DNA of 64,000 nt. Source: an uncultured Eubacteriales bacterium. Lineage in GTDB: Bacteria > Bacillota > Clostridia > Oscillospirales > Butyricicoccaceae. Shown in pieces: positions 1 to 8,095 of the stretch; position 1 is the first letter of the stretch; the number at the start of each line of letters is the position of its first letter. The translations under genes and the position numbers were made by a program. Location of the stretch: contig CAJTUM010000003.1 of NCBI GenBank assembly GCA_910579575.1, positions 62,001 to 126,000 of the forward strand. The letters run 5' to 3'. The notes beneath the pieces were generated by a model, which did no database searches, had not been told where the DNA came from, and was given only the letters and a program-made list of their open reading frames with translations.

Positions 1-7
1 CCGCCGG

Positions 8-850
8 CTAAAGAGTAAACTCCTGATGACGGGTGACGTGACAGCCGATGTTGACGGCGCAAGGCAAGCCGGCGATATGGGTGCCAAAGGTCATCACGCG
101 CACTTTCAGCGCGGTGACCGTGCCGCCCCATCCTTGAGGCCCGATGCCCAGCTTATTGGCCTTATCCATAATTTCCTGCTCCAATTCCGCATAAAATTCA
201 TCCTGAGCCGGGGCGTCCAATGGAGCGCATACCGCCTTTTTCGCCAGGTAAGCGGCCTTCTCAAAGGTGCCGCCCAAACCCACGCCCACAATCATCGGCG
301 GGCAGGGGTTGGAGCCCGCTTTGGACATCACATCCACAATATAATTGACAATGTCCTCCCGCGTGGCGGCAGGAGTGAACATTTTGATAGCGCTCATGTT
401 TTCGCTGCCGAAGCCTTTGGGCGCCACGGTGATGTGAATCTGGTCGCCGGGCACGATGCTGGTGTGGATGACGGCGGGGGTGTTGTCGTTGGTGTTTTGT
501 CGGCGCATAGGGTCCCCCACCACGCTCAAGCGCAGATATCCCTCCACATAGCCCTGGCGGACGCCCTCGTTGACGGCGGTTTCAAAATCGCCGTCCACAA
601 TATGGCAATCTTGGCCGATCTCCGCAAAAATCACCGCCATACCGGTATCTTGGCAGACGGGAGCCTCTTTTTTTGCCGCCAATTCGGCATTTTCCAGCAT
701 CTTATCAAAAATTTGGCGGCCCAAGGGCGATTTCTCCTGCTCCTTTCCTTTGCGGAAGGATTCCAGCACATCCTCCGGCAAGCGGCAGTTGGCCGCGATA
801 CAGGCTTCTTTTACTTTTTCGGTTATCAATTTCGCAGAAATTTCACGCAT
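8..850 (-). CDS. Fumarate hydratase class I, alpha subunit (TtdA/FumA-N type)
   Basis: 280 aa, the usual size of the alpha subunit of two-part class I fumarases and L-tartrate dehydratases, which hydrate fumarate to malate with an oxygen-sensitive 4Fe-4S cluster. The three expected cluster cysteines are visible: C66 in VCQDTG, C183 in NPCPPM and C270 in IGCH. GFGSEN and GLGGT match the family. Fumarase is more likely than tartrate dehydratase in an anaerobe, but the alpha subunit alone does not decide it. The beta subunit should lie just downstream, beyond the left edge of the window. An AGGAAAGGA-type ribosome site precedes the ATG. Confidence 0.93.
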   Translation of the reverse strand: MREISAKLITEKVKEACIAANCRLPEDVLESFRKGKEQEKSPLGRQIFDKMLENAELAAKKEAPVCQDTGMAVIFAEIGQDCHIVDGDFETAVNEGVRQGYVEGYLRLSVVGDPMRRQNTNDNTPAVIHTSIVPGDQIHITVAPKGFGSENMSAIKMFTPAATREDIVNYIVDVMSKAGSNPCPPMIVGVGLGGTFEKAAYLAKKAVCAPLDAPAQDEFYAELEQEIMDKANKLGIGPQGWGGTVTALKVRVMTFGTHIAGLPCAVNIGCHVTRHQEFTL

Positions 851-952
851 GACTCAAAACGTCCTTTCCTGCCGACAAATTCGGCGTTTATGTGACAAAA
901 TGTTACAAAACTTCCTATGGACAACAAGGCTGGGCTGTGGTACTATAATCTC

Positions 953-1044
953 GTGAGGAGCAATCCTCGCACACCGTTCATATCTTTATCCCCACAACCC
1001 GATTTGGCGCGTTTTCCCTTTTGGGAGGACGCGCCCCTTTTTTT
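953..1044 (+). ncRNA. Candidate small structured transcript ending in an intrinsic terminator
   Basis: No gene lies on the plus strand here, yet there is a TATAAT at 944-949, an imperfect hairpin at 953-972 and a GC stem (1006-1012 with 1029-1035) followed by seven T. That arrangement would give a transcript of about 90 nt. The -35 is poor (TGGACA with a 20-base spacer), so the promoter is doubtful. I do not recognise a known RNA family. Confidence 0.35.
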
Positions 1045-1221
1045 GCCGCGCCGGGCCGGCGGCAACAGAGCGGAGGCCACGCCCGTCAAGGGCGGCGCAA
1101 CGTCTCCCCCGTTCCCCGCCGTTCTTTCGCGTTGGCCGCGAAACAGCGGGCCGGCATAGCCAAACATCTGTCTCCGCCGGCGTTTGGCCCTGTTCAACCC
1201 AGTGAAAACGCTGCTTTTTCT

Positions 1222-1250
1222 ATTATACCCGATCGAAAAACAAAGCGCAA
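1222..1250 (-). promoter_or_regulatory. Sigma-A-type promoter pointing toward the fumarase gene
   Basis: On the minus strand TTGCGC (1245-1250) is followed after 17 bases by TATAAT (1222-1227). It lies partly inside the terminator of the S1-domain gene. It would give the fumarase gene a GC-rich leader of about 370 nt with strong inverted repeats, for example GCCAAAC with GTTTGGC. The 851-1235 stretch holds no convincing gene apart from the candidate plus-strand RNA. Confidence 0.5.
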
Positions 1251-1268
1251 CCGCAAGGCTGCGCTTTG
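1236..1268 (-). terminator. Intrinsic terminator of the S1-domain gene
   Basis: A nine-base stem (1241-1249 with 1260-1268) and a run of five T on the minus strand, directly downstream of the S1 gene stop. Confidence 0.75.
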
Positions 1269-1273
1269 GTTCG

Positions 1274-1699
1274 TTACCTCCCTCTGCGTCTGGAGCTTTT
1301 TTTCTCGCCGAAGGCCCGGGAATCCGAGATCTTGCTTTCGCTGGCCTGCATAAAATGCTTCAGCTTATCTTCAAAAGAAAGATCGCCGGTTTTCTGCAAT
1401 GTGCTGCGCACCGGCGCAGGGGCAGGCTGACGGGGCCGCTCCTGCCGGGCCGGCCTGGGCTGCTCAGGCAGCGCTTTTTTAATCGAAAGATTCACGCGCC
1501 CTTGAGGGTCTATTCCAATCAGCTTGACCTTGACCTCCTGCCCCTCGGAAAGATACTGTTTGATATCCTCCACATAAGCGTTGGCCACTTCTGAGATATG
1601 CACCATGCCGCTTTTGCCGCCGGGCAGCGCCACAAAAGCGCCAAATTTCGTGATGCCTGTCACTTTTCCATCGTAGATGGTTCCGACTGTCAACTCCAT
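1274..1699 (-). CDS. S1 RNA-binding domain protein (YabR-like)
   Basis: 141 aa from an ATG with GGAGAGGG upstream. Residues 1-75 form one S1 OB-fold domain: it opens MELTVGTIYDGKV, and GAFVALPGGKSGMVHISE is the typical RNA-binding face. The rest is a proline-, arginine- and lysine-rich tail. It lies directly downstream of the divIC-like gene, the same place as yabR after divIC in Bacillus, which supports a general RNA- or ribosome-associated role. The reading frame stays open upstream of this ATG, but those extra residues overlap the divIC-like gene and look non-coding. Confidence 0.88.
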   Translation of the reverse strand: MELTVGTIYDGKVTGITKFGAFVALPGGKSGMVHISEVANAYVEDIKQYLSEGQEVKVKLIGIDPQGRVNLSIKKALPEQPRPARQERPRQPAPAPVRSTLQKTGDLSFEDKLKHFMQASESKISDSRAFGEKKSSRRRGR

Positions 1700-1724
1700 A
1701 TCCGCTCTGTTTCCCTCTCCGTCT

Positions 1725-2009
1725 TTATTTACTTGATATATCCACAAAAACGCGCTCGCCTGGGGAGATATACCCCAGCTTTTCCCGCGCGATTCGGGCC
1801 ACATAATCATCCGAATTTTCGCTTTCCAGCAGCGCCTTAATCTCGGCGTTGCGCAGCTCCTGCTCCTCAATTTGAGCCTGAAGCAAAGCCTGCTCTTCTT
1901 TTTTTTCCGCGATCTGTAGCTGCAGGGAAACCAGAGTAAACGCGGCGTAAACGGCAAAAACCGCCGTCGCTGTTTTGGCCAGCCCGCTGACCCGCTTCTT
2001 TTTCTTCAT
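1725..2009 (-). CDS. divIC: Septum formation initiator, DivIC/FtsB-like
   Basis: 94 aa bitopic membrane protein. Basic N-terminus (MKKKKR), one transmembrane helix at about residues 11-30, then a coiled coil rich in Glu, Gln and Leu, and a final motif YVARIAREKLGYISPGE that is the FtsB/DivIC signature. Members join the divisome with FtsL and FtsQ/DivIB outside the membrane. Its position between yabQ and the S1 gene is the conserved Firmicute order (yabP-yabQ-divIC-yabR). Assigned by domain and synteny. Confidence 0.9.
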   Translation of the reverse strand: MKKKKRVSGLAKTATAVFAVYAAFTLVSLQLQIAEKKEEQALLQAQIEEQELRNAEIKALLESENSDDYVARIAREKLGYISPGERVFVDISSK

Positions 2010-2101
2010 TTCCGCTTCCTCACCGGGCTCGACGCCCTCGATTATTTCTGCGGGGTCCTTTTATCGCTATTTTAAGAAATATTCACAGAAAAGTCAATAA
2101 A

Positions 2102-2491
2102 TTATTTGGATTCTTGCCCTTCTGACCGCCCTTTTTTGAAAAAAGCTTGTATTCTGCCCGGAAGACTGTGGATAAACTGGGCTGCCGGAGCCAATAACGA
2201 CAGCAAAAAGGGAGAAGGGCCCACAAAATAGAGCACGGCGCCCAGCCCTGCGCCCGTGAGCCCATAGGAGCGGATCTGCCCCTGGCAAAAGGCCAAAGTG
2301 ACTGCGAAAAAACCGGCGGCGGAGACAAAGCAGAAAACCAGGTCCAGCGCCCCTGTCAGCAGCCGGCCCGCCCCCAGAACCAGCCGCAGAGCCCGAAGAA
2401 TATCATAAAAAAGCCCCAAGCTCAAGCCCAGCAGAGCGGCGTAAAGAAAGGCTCTGGTCTGCTGCGCCAGCGCCCCTTCCGCGCCCATCAA
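2102..2491 (-). CDS. yabQ: Spore cortex biosynthesis protein YabQ
   Basis: 129 aa with four to five hydrophobic helices, as expected for YabQ, a mother-cell membrane protein of the outer forespore membrane needed for cortex formation. AFLYAALLGLSLGLFYDILRA and a later aromatic-rich segment match the family pattern. The start codon overlaps the yabP stop by 4 bp, so the two are probably translationally coupled. The C-terminus is short and basic. Confidence 0.85.
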   Translation of the reverse strand: MMGAEGALAQQTRAFLYAALLGLSLGLFYDILRALRLVLGAGRLLTGALDLVFCFVSAAGFFAVTLAFCQGQIRSYGLTGAGLGAVLYFVGPSPFLLSLLAPAAQFIHSLPGRIQAFFKKGRSEGQESK

Positions 2492-2772
2492 AATAGGCGG
2501 GACCAGAAGCCCCGGCGGCGCTGCTGGTCGTCTTCATAAATCACCGCCTCCACCTGGCCGGCTATGGCGATTTCTCCCATTTCAAGACTGAGCTTTTCCA
2601 CATGGAGCTGTTGGCCGCCGATGGTCAGCAGTCCCATAGACGTAATCAACGCCACCTGATTTTCGTCGAAACTAAGCACCTCAGAAACGCCGGAGACGCT
2701 GAGCCGCTCCCGATTTTCCAAAATCACATTGTGCGGCGCTGCTTCCATCCTTCTGTATTCTTCGCTTTTCAT
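2488..2772 (-). CDS. yabP: Sporulation protein YabP
   Basis: 94 aa, the normal size. The motifs HNVILENRERLSVSGV and VLSFDENQVAL are characteristic of YabP/YqfC proteins, small mother-cell proteins recruited to the developing spore coat or cortex. The first gene of a yabP-yabQ-divIC-S1 run. In Bacillus the orthologue is sigma-E dependent; I did not identify a convincing sigma-E promoter here. The 304 bases upstream hold GC-rich inverted repeats but no gene. Confidence 0.88.
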   Translation of the reverse strand: MKSEEYRRMEAAPHNVILENRERLSVSGVSEVLSFDENQVALITSMGLLTIGGQQLHVEKLSLEMGEIAIAGQVEAVIYEDDQQRRRGFWSRLF

Positions 2773-3076
2773 TGTGCCGACCGCCTTTCTTTTCTTCTCT
2801 CCCCAAAAAATCTCCGATTTTTTGGGGACCCCTCTTTATTGCTTCGATTTTCGGCCAGTAAATGGCCAAAAATCCTTTCGCCGCTTTCGCGGCATCCCGC
2901 CTTCGGCGGGGCCCTGGCGCTTCCGCGCCGTTTATCCTTTTCTTTGCTCTGCTCTATCTTATGAGAGGGGTAAAGCGGTTATGACGAAATTCCAATCCGC
3001 GGCGCAAGTCTCTTTTTCGTCGGCGGCTGAAGCGCGGCGGACGCGGGGTCTTCCCCGGCAAAAGACGGCGCTCTGC

Positions 3077-3316
3077 CTAAATCTCTCGGTAAAGCAGGCT
3101 GGCGTCGTTTTTGCCGGCGTGTTCCGGCGTCTGCAACACCTCTACCTTTAGCGTGCGGGCGCCGAAAGCCAGCTCCAATACGTCCCCAACCTTCACCTGA
3201 TAGCTGGCTTTGGCCGGCTTGCCGTTCACGGTCACCCGGCCCACGTCGCAAGCGTCGTTGGCCACAGTCCGCCGTTTAATCAAGCGGGAAACCTTTAGAT
3301 ATTTATCCAATCTCAT
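3077..3316 (-). CDS. S4 domain RNA-binding protein (RqcP/Hsp15 family)
   Basis: 79 aa single S4 domain: it begins MRLDKYLKVSRLIKRRTVAND and continues VTVNGKPAKASYQVKVGD. In Firmicutes this gene next to HU, yabP and divIC corresponds to yabO/rqcP, whose product works with RqcH on stalled 50S subunits during alanine tailing. I chose the ATG at 3316 because GGAGG is nine bases upstream; the ATG two codons earlier is too close to it. It is downstream of a terminator that follows the HU gene. Confidence 0.88.
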   Translation of the reverse strand: MRLDKYLKVSRLIKRRTVANDACDVGRVTVNGKPAKASYQVKVGDVLELAFGARTLKVEVLQTPEHAGKNDASLLYREI

Positions 3317-3336
3317 TGCCATTTTCCTCCTGATTC

Positions 3337-3374
3337 AAAAAAATAAGAGCCCTGGCCAGGGCCAAGGCTCTTTT
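3337..3374 (-). terminator. Intrinsic terminator after the HU gene
   Basis: AAGAGCC pairs with GGCTCTT across a GC-rich loop (3345-3372), followed on the minus strand by seven T. It separates the abundant HU transcript from the S4 gene. Confidence 0.75.
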
Positions 3375-3385
3375 TCTGCAAAATT

Positions 3386-3661
3386 TTACTCTGCCACCTG
3401 GTCCTTCAGCGCTTTGCCGGCTTTGAACACAGGGTATTTGCTGGCGGGGATCTTGATCTCCTCCAGGGTTTTGGGATTGCGGCCCACCCGAGCGGCCCGC
3501 TCCTTGACCTCAAACGACCCAAAGCCGATCAGCTGGATCTTATCTCCTTTTTTCAGCGCTTCGCCGACGGCTTCCATCATGGCGTTCAGCACAGCTTCTG
3601 CGTCTTTTTTGGGAATTTCCACTTTCTCAGCGATAGCCGCCGCCAGTTCTGTTTTATTCAT
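3386..3661 (-). CDS. hup: HU family DNA-binding protein
   Basis: 91 aa, the exact size of HU. The sequence runs MNKTELAAAIAEK, then GFGSFEVKERAARVGRNP, the DNA-intercalating beta-arm, and KIPASKYPVFKAGKALKD. HU is the main nucleoid protein. It sits between mazG and the S4-domain gene, a common clostridial order. A strong GGAGG precedes the start and a terminator follows. Confidence 0.97.
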   Translation of the reverse strand: MNKTELAAAIAEKVEIPKKDAEAVLNAMMEAVGEALKKGDKIQLIGFGSFEVKERAARVGRNPKTLEEIKIPASKYPVFKAGKALKDQVAE

Positions 3662-3708
3662 TTCATTATCCTCCTTGCGTTCTCCCGCTTATCCTGCGGA
3701 TTTCCTGC

Positions 3709-4437
3709 TTATTTGGTGGTCTTCAATCGGGCCTCTTCCTCTTGTCGGAAAGCCTCCAAAAAACGCCGGGACGCCCGATACAGCGCCTCCTCCGAATCGA
3801 CTCCCTGGACGCGCCCTGCCTGAACGGCGGCAAACAAAAGCTCTCCCAATTCTTCTTCCGCTTTTTCGCCTCGGGCCGCAGCCTGCCGCAACAAATCCAG
3901 CCGCCGGCTCAAATCGTCCATCGCCGCCTCTCCCTGCGGAAAGACCCAGCCTCCTTTGGCCGCTCTGCTCTGCATTTTGTCGGCATATGCCAGCGCCGGC
4001 AAGCTGATAGGAATCTGCTCCAGGCTCTGAAACGCCGTTTTCTGCCCTTTTTCCTCTTTTTTGATTTGGTCCCAGTTTTTCAGCGCCTCTTCCGAAGTAT
4101 TTGCCGCCGTGCCCCCAAAAATGTGAGGGTGACGCCGGACCAATTTTTTGCACACCTCGTCTATCACGTCGCTCAAGTCAAACCGACCGCCTTCTTGGGC
4201 GATACGGGCGTGAAAGACCACTTGCAGCAACACGTCGCCCAGCTCCTCCCGGAGGTTGGCGTCGTCCCGGCGGTCGATGGCGTCCGCCGCCTCATAGACC
4301 TCTTCAATAAAATTGCGGCGGATGCTGTCATGGGTCTGTTCCCTATCCCAAGGACACCCCTCCGGGCTCCGCAGCAGCGCCATAATTTCCGTCAGGTCTT
4401 CCATGTTATAGCGGTCTTTTGGATTAAAATCTATCAT
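3709..4437 (-). CDS. mazG: Nucleoside triphosphate pyrophosphohydrolase MazG
   Basis: 242 aa. The N-terminal MazG domain is complete: LRSPEGCPWDREQTH, then EEVYEAADAI and EELGDVLLQVVFHA, which carry the acidic Mg-binding residues, then RRHPHIFG. A second, weaker MazG repeat fills residues about 150-235. The enzyme hydrolyses (d)NTPs to NMP and PPi and clears aberrant nucleotides. The Bacillus homologue carries an additional N-terminal methylase domain; this is the short form. Confidence 0.94.
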   Translation of the reverse strand: MIDFNPKDRYNMEDLTEIMALLRSPEGCPWDREQTHDSIRRNFIEEVYEAADAIDRRDDANLREELGDVLLQVVFHARIAQEGGRFDLSDVIDEVCKKLVRRHPHIFGGTAANTSEEALKNWDQIKKEEKGQKTAFQSLEQIPISLPALAYADKMQSRAAKGGWVFPQGEAAMDDLSRRLDLLRQAAARGEKAEEELGELLFAAVQAGRVQGVDSEEALYRASRRFLEAFRQEEEARLKTTK

Positions 4438-4483
4438 AGAAAAGCCCCCTTTGCAAGCATTATTTCGCCGATTCTCCCCCTTC

Positions 4484-5071
4484 TCAGCAGGAAACCGCCG
4501 AAAAACAAGGGGGCTCCGGCGGCGAACCGCCCGGCCAAAGCAAGCCGCCTACCAGCAGATGATACGCAGGCAGGCTTTCGCCGGCCCACAGCATTTTTTG
4601 CTCCAGCAGCCTCTCCGCGATTCCCGCTACGTCAAACCCCATGGCTTCCAGAGAAAACCGGAGTTTTTCCGGAAATCGGCAAGGCAAGCCGTCCTGCCGG
4701 GCGCAGCGCGAGCACCGCCGGCAGCCGCCGCAGGCCAAAGCAAGGCTGCCCGGGTAACGAAGCTGCTGCGCTAGAGCCCATTCCTCCGCCAAGCGCTTGG
4801 CTTGTCCCACAACGCGGCGATAAACCGCTTCCGTCGCCTGAGCCCCTTTGGTCTGCGCCCGCGTTTCCTCGTCGTAAACCGCCTGGACGGAAAGCAAGCA
4901 GGCCCCGGCATATTCCTCCAGCCGAGGCAAGGGCTTGTCATAAGGCGGGCAAGACCATCTGGCGTTATAATTGGGGCACTCCCGGCAATAGGGCAGAAAT
5001 TTCTCTGGGAAATAAAATTCCATCAATTGGTCCATTTCCACCAAGCGCAGCCGGGCCTCCAGCCGGCTCAT
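4484..5071 (-). CDS. DUF2284 putative metal-binding protein
   Basis: 195 aa cysteine-rich protein. FLPYCRECPNYNARWSCPPY near the N-terminus and ACGGCRRCSRCARQDGLPCR around residues 113-132 are the two cysteine clusters of DUF2284, presumed to bind metal or an FeS cluster; the function is unknown. Its start overlaps the stop of the upstream cysteine-rich gene by 4 bp, so the two probably act together. The last 20 residues are low complexity. Confidence 0.82.
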   Translation of the reverse strand: MSRLEARLRLVEMDQLMEFYFPEKFLPYCRECPNYNARWSCPPYDKPLPRLEEYAGACLLSVQAVYDEETRAQTKGAQATEAVYRRVVGQAKRLAEEWALAQQLRYPGSLALACGGCRRCSRCARQDGLPCRFPEKLRFSLEAMGFDVAGIAERLLEQKMLWAGESLPAYHLLVGGLLWPGGSPPEPPCFSAVSC

Positions 5072-5439
5072 TCCTGCCCGTCCTTGTTTTCCTTGGTTTC
5101 CTCAGGGGGCTCCCCGTCGGCCTGCCGCCGGGTCAGCTCCACCAGCTCGCCGAAGCGGCCGATGATATATCCATAATTGTCCCGCTTATGGGGGATCATA
5201 CAGCCGCTGCAATCCTTAATGCCGCCATAGGTATATTTGAAATTTCCGCCGCACTTATCCCCCAAAGCGTAAAGGGGACAATAGCAAAACAGGCAGTTGA
5301 AGTTTTCCTTGTCCTCCGTCTGGTGACAAGGGAAAAACTCGCACTTTGTGTGGCTGTAAAAGGAATATTGGCTGCCTCGCCACATCCCGTTGTCCTCATA
5401 TAAATCGGGAATCTCTTTCAGGATGTCTTTTTCGTCCAT
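5068..5439 (-). CDS. Cysteine-rich small domain protein
   Basis: 123 aa. The middle reads CEFFPCHQTEDKENFNCLFC, followed by YCPLYAL, CGGNF and IKDCSGCMIPHKRDNYG. This matches the 'cysteine-rich small domain' family, often found near cobalamin or metal genes and presumed metal-binding; no reaction is known. AAAGGAGG precedes the ATG, and the gene is translationally coupled to the DUF2284 gene downstream. The last 30 residues are charged and probably disordered. Confidence 0.8.
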   Translation of the reverse strand: MDEKDILKEIPDLYEDNGMWRGSQYSFYSHTKCEFFPCHQTEDKENFNCLFCYCPLYALGDKCGGNFKYTYGGIKDCSGCMIPHKRDNYGYIIGRFGELVELTRRQADGEPPEETKENKDGQE

Positions 5440-5554
5440 GGCCGGATCCTCCTTTTCGTCTGTTCTTCCTCCATTATAGTCGACTGACGGGCCGCCGTCA
5501 ACATTTTTCGTCTTTTTGTTCGTAAATTAAGTCGTTATACCGGCTGACATACCA

Positions 5555-6337
5555 TCAAAACTCCGCCAATTGCCTGCTCATCCAGGCGATTTGAGCGCCC
5601 ACATCCTGGGGGCAATGGGCGTCCGAAGCCGTCGCAATCCACACGCCCTGGCGCTGAAGCGCCTGCAAAAAGGCAGGCTCCATCCCCAGCCCTCCTTTTC
5701 CTTGGCTTCGGCGGTAAACGCCGCTGTTTTGCTCGGCATACATCCCGGCCTGGGCCAGCGCCTGAGCCGTCCGACTATAAAAATCATCCAATGAAAACGA
5801 GGGCCGGCGGCTGAAAATCTTCACGCTGTCCGGGTGAGCCAGGCCCTGAAACAAGCCGCTGCCGATCAGGTCCAACGTGGTTTCAAAAAACCGGCGATAT
5901 ACCTGGTCCACATCCCGCCTCTGCCAATCATCCGGGCTTTGGTCAAAGGCAAAGGAATCCACAAAATGGACGGAACCCACCGCAAAATCCAGCCCGCTTC
6001 CTTGCAAAAGGCCGCCAATCTGTTTTTCGCCCTGCTGGAAATAGCAGACCTCCAAGCCAAAACGAACCCGAATGGAGAAAACTTGGCGTTTCATCCTCTC
6101 CACAAAAGTCTGATATTCCGCCAAATCACAGCGCCCCGCCTTGCGGGCGAACCACTGGGCGACCGACCGGCTGGCGGCCGTGACCTGGCGATAGAGCGGC
6201 GTAAATTCTCGAAAGCGATAGCTGTGCTCCAAAAGCCAAATTTCATCCAGCCCCATCCGCTGCGCCTGCTCTATAAATTTCTGAACCCAAGCCAGGGTAT
6301 AAGGACCTTGTTCCAAGTGAATATGCCCGTCCAGCAT
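5555..6337 (-). CDS. PHP-domain phosphoesterase (histidinol-phosphatase-like)
   Basis: 260 aa. Metal ligands typical of PHP enzymes are visible: DGHIH at the start, LLEHSYRF, FGLEVCYF, VGSVHFVD, GLAHPDSVK and, near the end, TASDAHCPQD. The family hydrolyses phosphoesters such as histidinol phosphate at a trinuclear metal site. No his genes are nearby, so the substrate is open. The ATG at 6337 is chosen because GGAG lies nine bases upstream; an ATG three codons earlier abuts that site. Confidence 0.82.
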   Translation of the reverse strand: MLDGHIHLEQGPYTLAWVQKFIEQAQRMGLDEIWLLEHSYRFREFTPLYRQVTAASRSVAQWFARKAGRCDLAEYQTFVERMKRQVFSIRVRFGLEVCYFQQGEKQIGGLLQGSGLDFAVGSVHFVDSFAFDQSPDDWQRRDVDQVYRRFFETTLDLIGSGLFQGLAHPDSVKIFSRRPSFSLDDFYSRTAQALAQAGMYAEQNSGVYRRSQGKGGLGMEPAFLQALQRQGVWIATASDAHCPQDVGAQIAWMSRQLAEF

Positions 6338-6399
6338 TGCCCGCATCTCCTTTTTTGCCGTTTTTCCCTTTCAAAAAGGCGCGTTTGCGCAAAACCCGT

Positions 6400-7581
6400 T
6401 CAAGCCAGGTCCGCGCAGTCCAGCAAGTCCACCAAAATAGCGTTGGAAACAAACATCCCTTGAGGCGTCAGACGCCATCGGCCGTTTTCGCAGACGCAAT
6501 AGCCCGGCTGAATATATTTTTGCAATTTTTGTCCGTAGGGGGTAAATTCCAGCCGAAACCGGCGGTAAAATTCCTCCTCGTCAATGCCGTCCGCCGTCCG
6601 CAGCCGCAGCATGATATATTCGCCATGACGTCGAAAGCTGGCCACCTCGTCGGCCTCCTCCACCAGCCCCGGTCCGCCGGCCACTCCATGGATATAGGTT
6701 TGGATATCGGCGGTAAACGAAAACCGTCTTCCGCCAAAAAAGCTGTGGGCCGAAGGCCCAAAGCCCAGATATTGCGAAAGATCCCAATACTTTCCGTTGT
6801 GCCGGGAACGAAAGCCCGGCCGGGCGAAATTGGAAATTTCATATTGTTCAAATCCCGCCGCCGCCAGCCACTGGACGGCGCTGAGATACATTTCCGCCTG
6901 GACGTCGTCGTCCGGCAGGGCAGGGTTCCGCTCATACAGCGGCGTCCCCTTTTCCAGCTTCAGCGCATAGGCCGAAAGATGCTTGGGCGCCAGCGACGCG
7001 ATTTCATAAACCGATTTTTCCCATTTTCCCATGGTCTGGCCAGGCAAGCCATACATCATATCCAGCGATATATTGTCAAACCCCATGTCCTGGGCCTGTT
7101 CCACCGCCTGTCGAGCCTGGTCGAAGGTATGCAGTCGCCCCAGAGCCTTCAGTTCGTCGTCGTCCGCGCTTTGCACGCCGAAGGAAAGCCGATTGACCCC
7201 GGCCCGCTTCAGCTGCTTGAGCAGCTTGGCGTCTGTGCTCTCCGGGTTGCATTCCACCGTAATCTCCGCATTTTTGCTGATAGACGCGCATTTTTCCAAG
7301 GAGGCGAGCAGCCTTGTCAGCCGCTTGCCTCCCATCAGAGAAGGGGTGCCGCCGCCGAAATAAACCGTGTCGATCTCAAAGGCGTCCTTTTCGCGGAAAT
7401 ATTGCTGAAAATGGGATTCCACTGCCTGGCAATAATCGTCCATCAACTTGCCGTCTTCGCACCGGCGGGAATAAAAATCACAATAGGCGCACTTTTGCCG
7501 GCAAAAAGGCACATGGACGTAAACACCTAAATTCTGCCTGATCGCCGGCCTCGCCGCCCTCTTCTGTTTGTTCCATGCCAT
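6400..7581 (-). CDS. hemW: Radical SAM protein HemW (heme chaperone, HemN-like)
   Basis: 393 aa. VYVHVPFCRQKCAYCDFYS contains the CxxxCxxC radical-SAM motif followed by the HemN/HemW signature, and YFGGGTPSLM is the glycine-rich SAM-binding segment. VECNPES and RLSFGVQS are further conserved blocks. The family was long annotated as oxygen-independent coproporphyrinogen oxidase; HemW members are heme-binding chaperones. Placing it upstream of or next to lepA is a conserved arrangement in many bacteria, although here 514 bases with a likely terminator separate them. GGGAG precedes the ATG. Confidence 0.92.
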   Translation of the reverse strand: MAWNKQKRAARPAIRQNLGVYVHVPFCRQKCAYCDFYSRRCEDGKLMDDYCQAVESHFQQYFREKDAFEIDTVYFGGGTPSLMGGKRLTRLLASLEKCASISKNAEITVECNPESTDAKLLKQLKRAGVNRLSFGVQSADDDELKALGRLHTFDQARQAVEQAQDMGFDNISLDMMYGLPGQTMGKWEKSVYEIASLAPKHLSAYALKLEKGTPLYERNPALPDDDVQAEMYLSAVQWLAAAGFEQYEISNFARPGFRSRHNGKYWDLSQYLGFGPSAHSFFGGRRFSFTADIQTYIHGVAGGPGLVEEADEVASFRRHGEYIMLRLRTADGIDEEEFYRRFRLEFTPYGQKLQKYIQPGYCVCENGRWRLTPQGMFVSNAILVDLLDCADLA

Positions 7582-7696
7582 AACATAACTCCCAATTTAT
7601 TTTTGTGTTCCCGCTGTCCCTCAATCCAAAGCCTGGGAAAATTCATACGTTCTTGCTTCACAGAGCGATTGATCGACTTGCTCCAAAAATCGGAAT

Positions 7697-7903
7697 TTAT
7701 CGCTGCTTATTCTTTTGTTTTTTAACAGTCGTATATCCCAAGACCGGCAATGCAGCGAGATCAATTAATCCGACAATCCGTATCATAACATCCGACGGTC
7801 CATACCCAAAAGATTTTCGCCTGCAAGAATCATGGTACATAATTTCAGTTCGTATGGACGATACGACAAGAACGATTGCTCTAAAAACGTAGTATTGATT
7901 CAT
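7697..7903 (-). CDS. Possible small membrane protein in the hemW-lepA gap
   Basis: 68 aa from an ATG without a clear ribosome site. It starts MNQYYVFRAIVLVV and has a second hydrophobic stretch (IRIVGLIDLAALPVLGY) and a lysine-rich tail. This is the only coding candidate in 7582-8095; base composition is more AT-rich than the flanking genes. It may be a remnant or chance. Nothing else in the gap was recognised apart from the lepA terminator. Confidence 0.25.
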   Translation of the reverse strand: MNQYYVFRAIVLVVSSIRTEIMYHDSCRRKSFGYGPSDVMIRIVGLIDLAALPVLGYTTVKKQKNKQR

Positions 7904-8065
7904 TGTATTTTGAAGCTGCGGCCAAAATTCCGGTACAGGAACTCCTGCCAGCGTCGGGACGGCCCAACGGCCACGCTCCGTATGAGCTCTCCCCCGCCAT
8001 GCGCCCATGTGCCCGAGGTTTAAACGATAGAATCCGCCGGCCCTCCCCACAAGTCGGAAAGGAAC

Positions 8066-8092
8066 CGGCCCCCTTCGCAAAAAAGGGGGCCG
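8066..8092 (-). terminator. Terminator of lepA
   Basis: Nine-base stem GGCCCCCTT with AAGGGGGCC (8067-8075 and 8083-8091) just beyond the lepA stop. The T tract on the minus strand is short and interrupted. Confidence 0.6.
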
Positions 8093-8095
8093 CTT

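Noticed and set aside
860..1215. Possible RNase P, tmRNA or 6S RNA in the structured fumarase leader
   Set aside because: None of the conserved cores (for example GAGGAAAGTCC of RNase P, or a tmRNA tag and CCA end) is present.
3742..5403. Long plus-strand open frame over mazG and the cysteine-rich genes
   Set aside because: It is antisense to three recognisable minus-strand genes and its translation is Pro/Arg-rich without domains.
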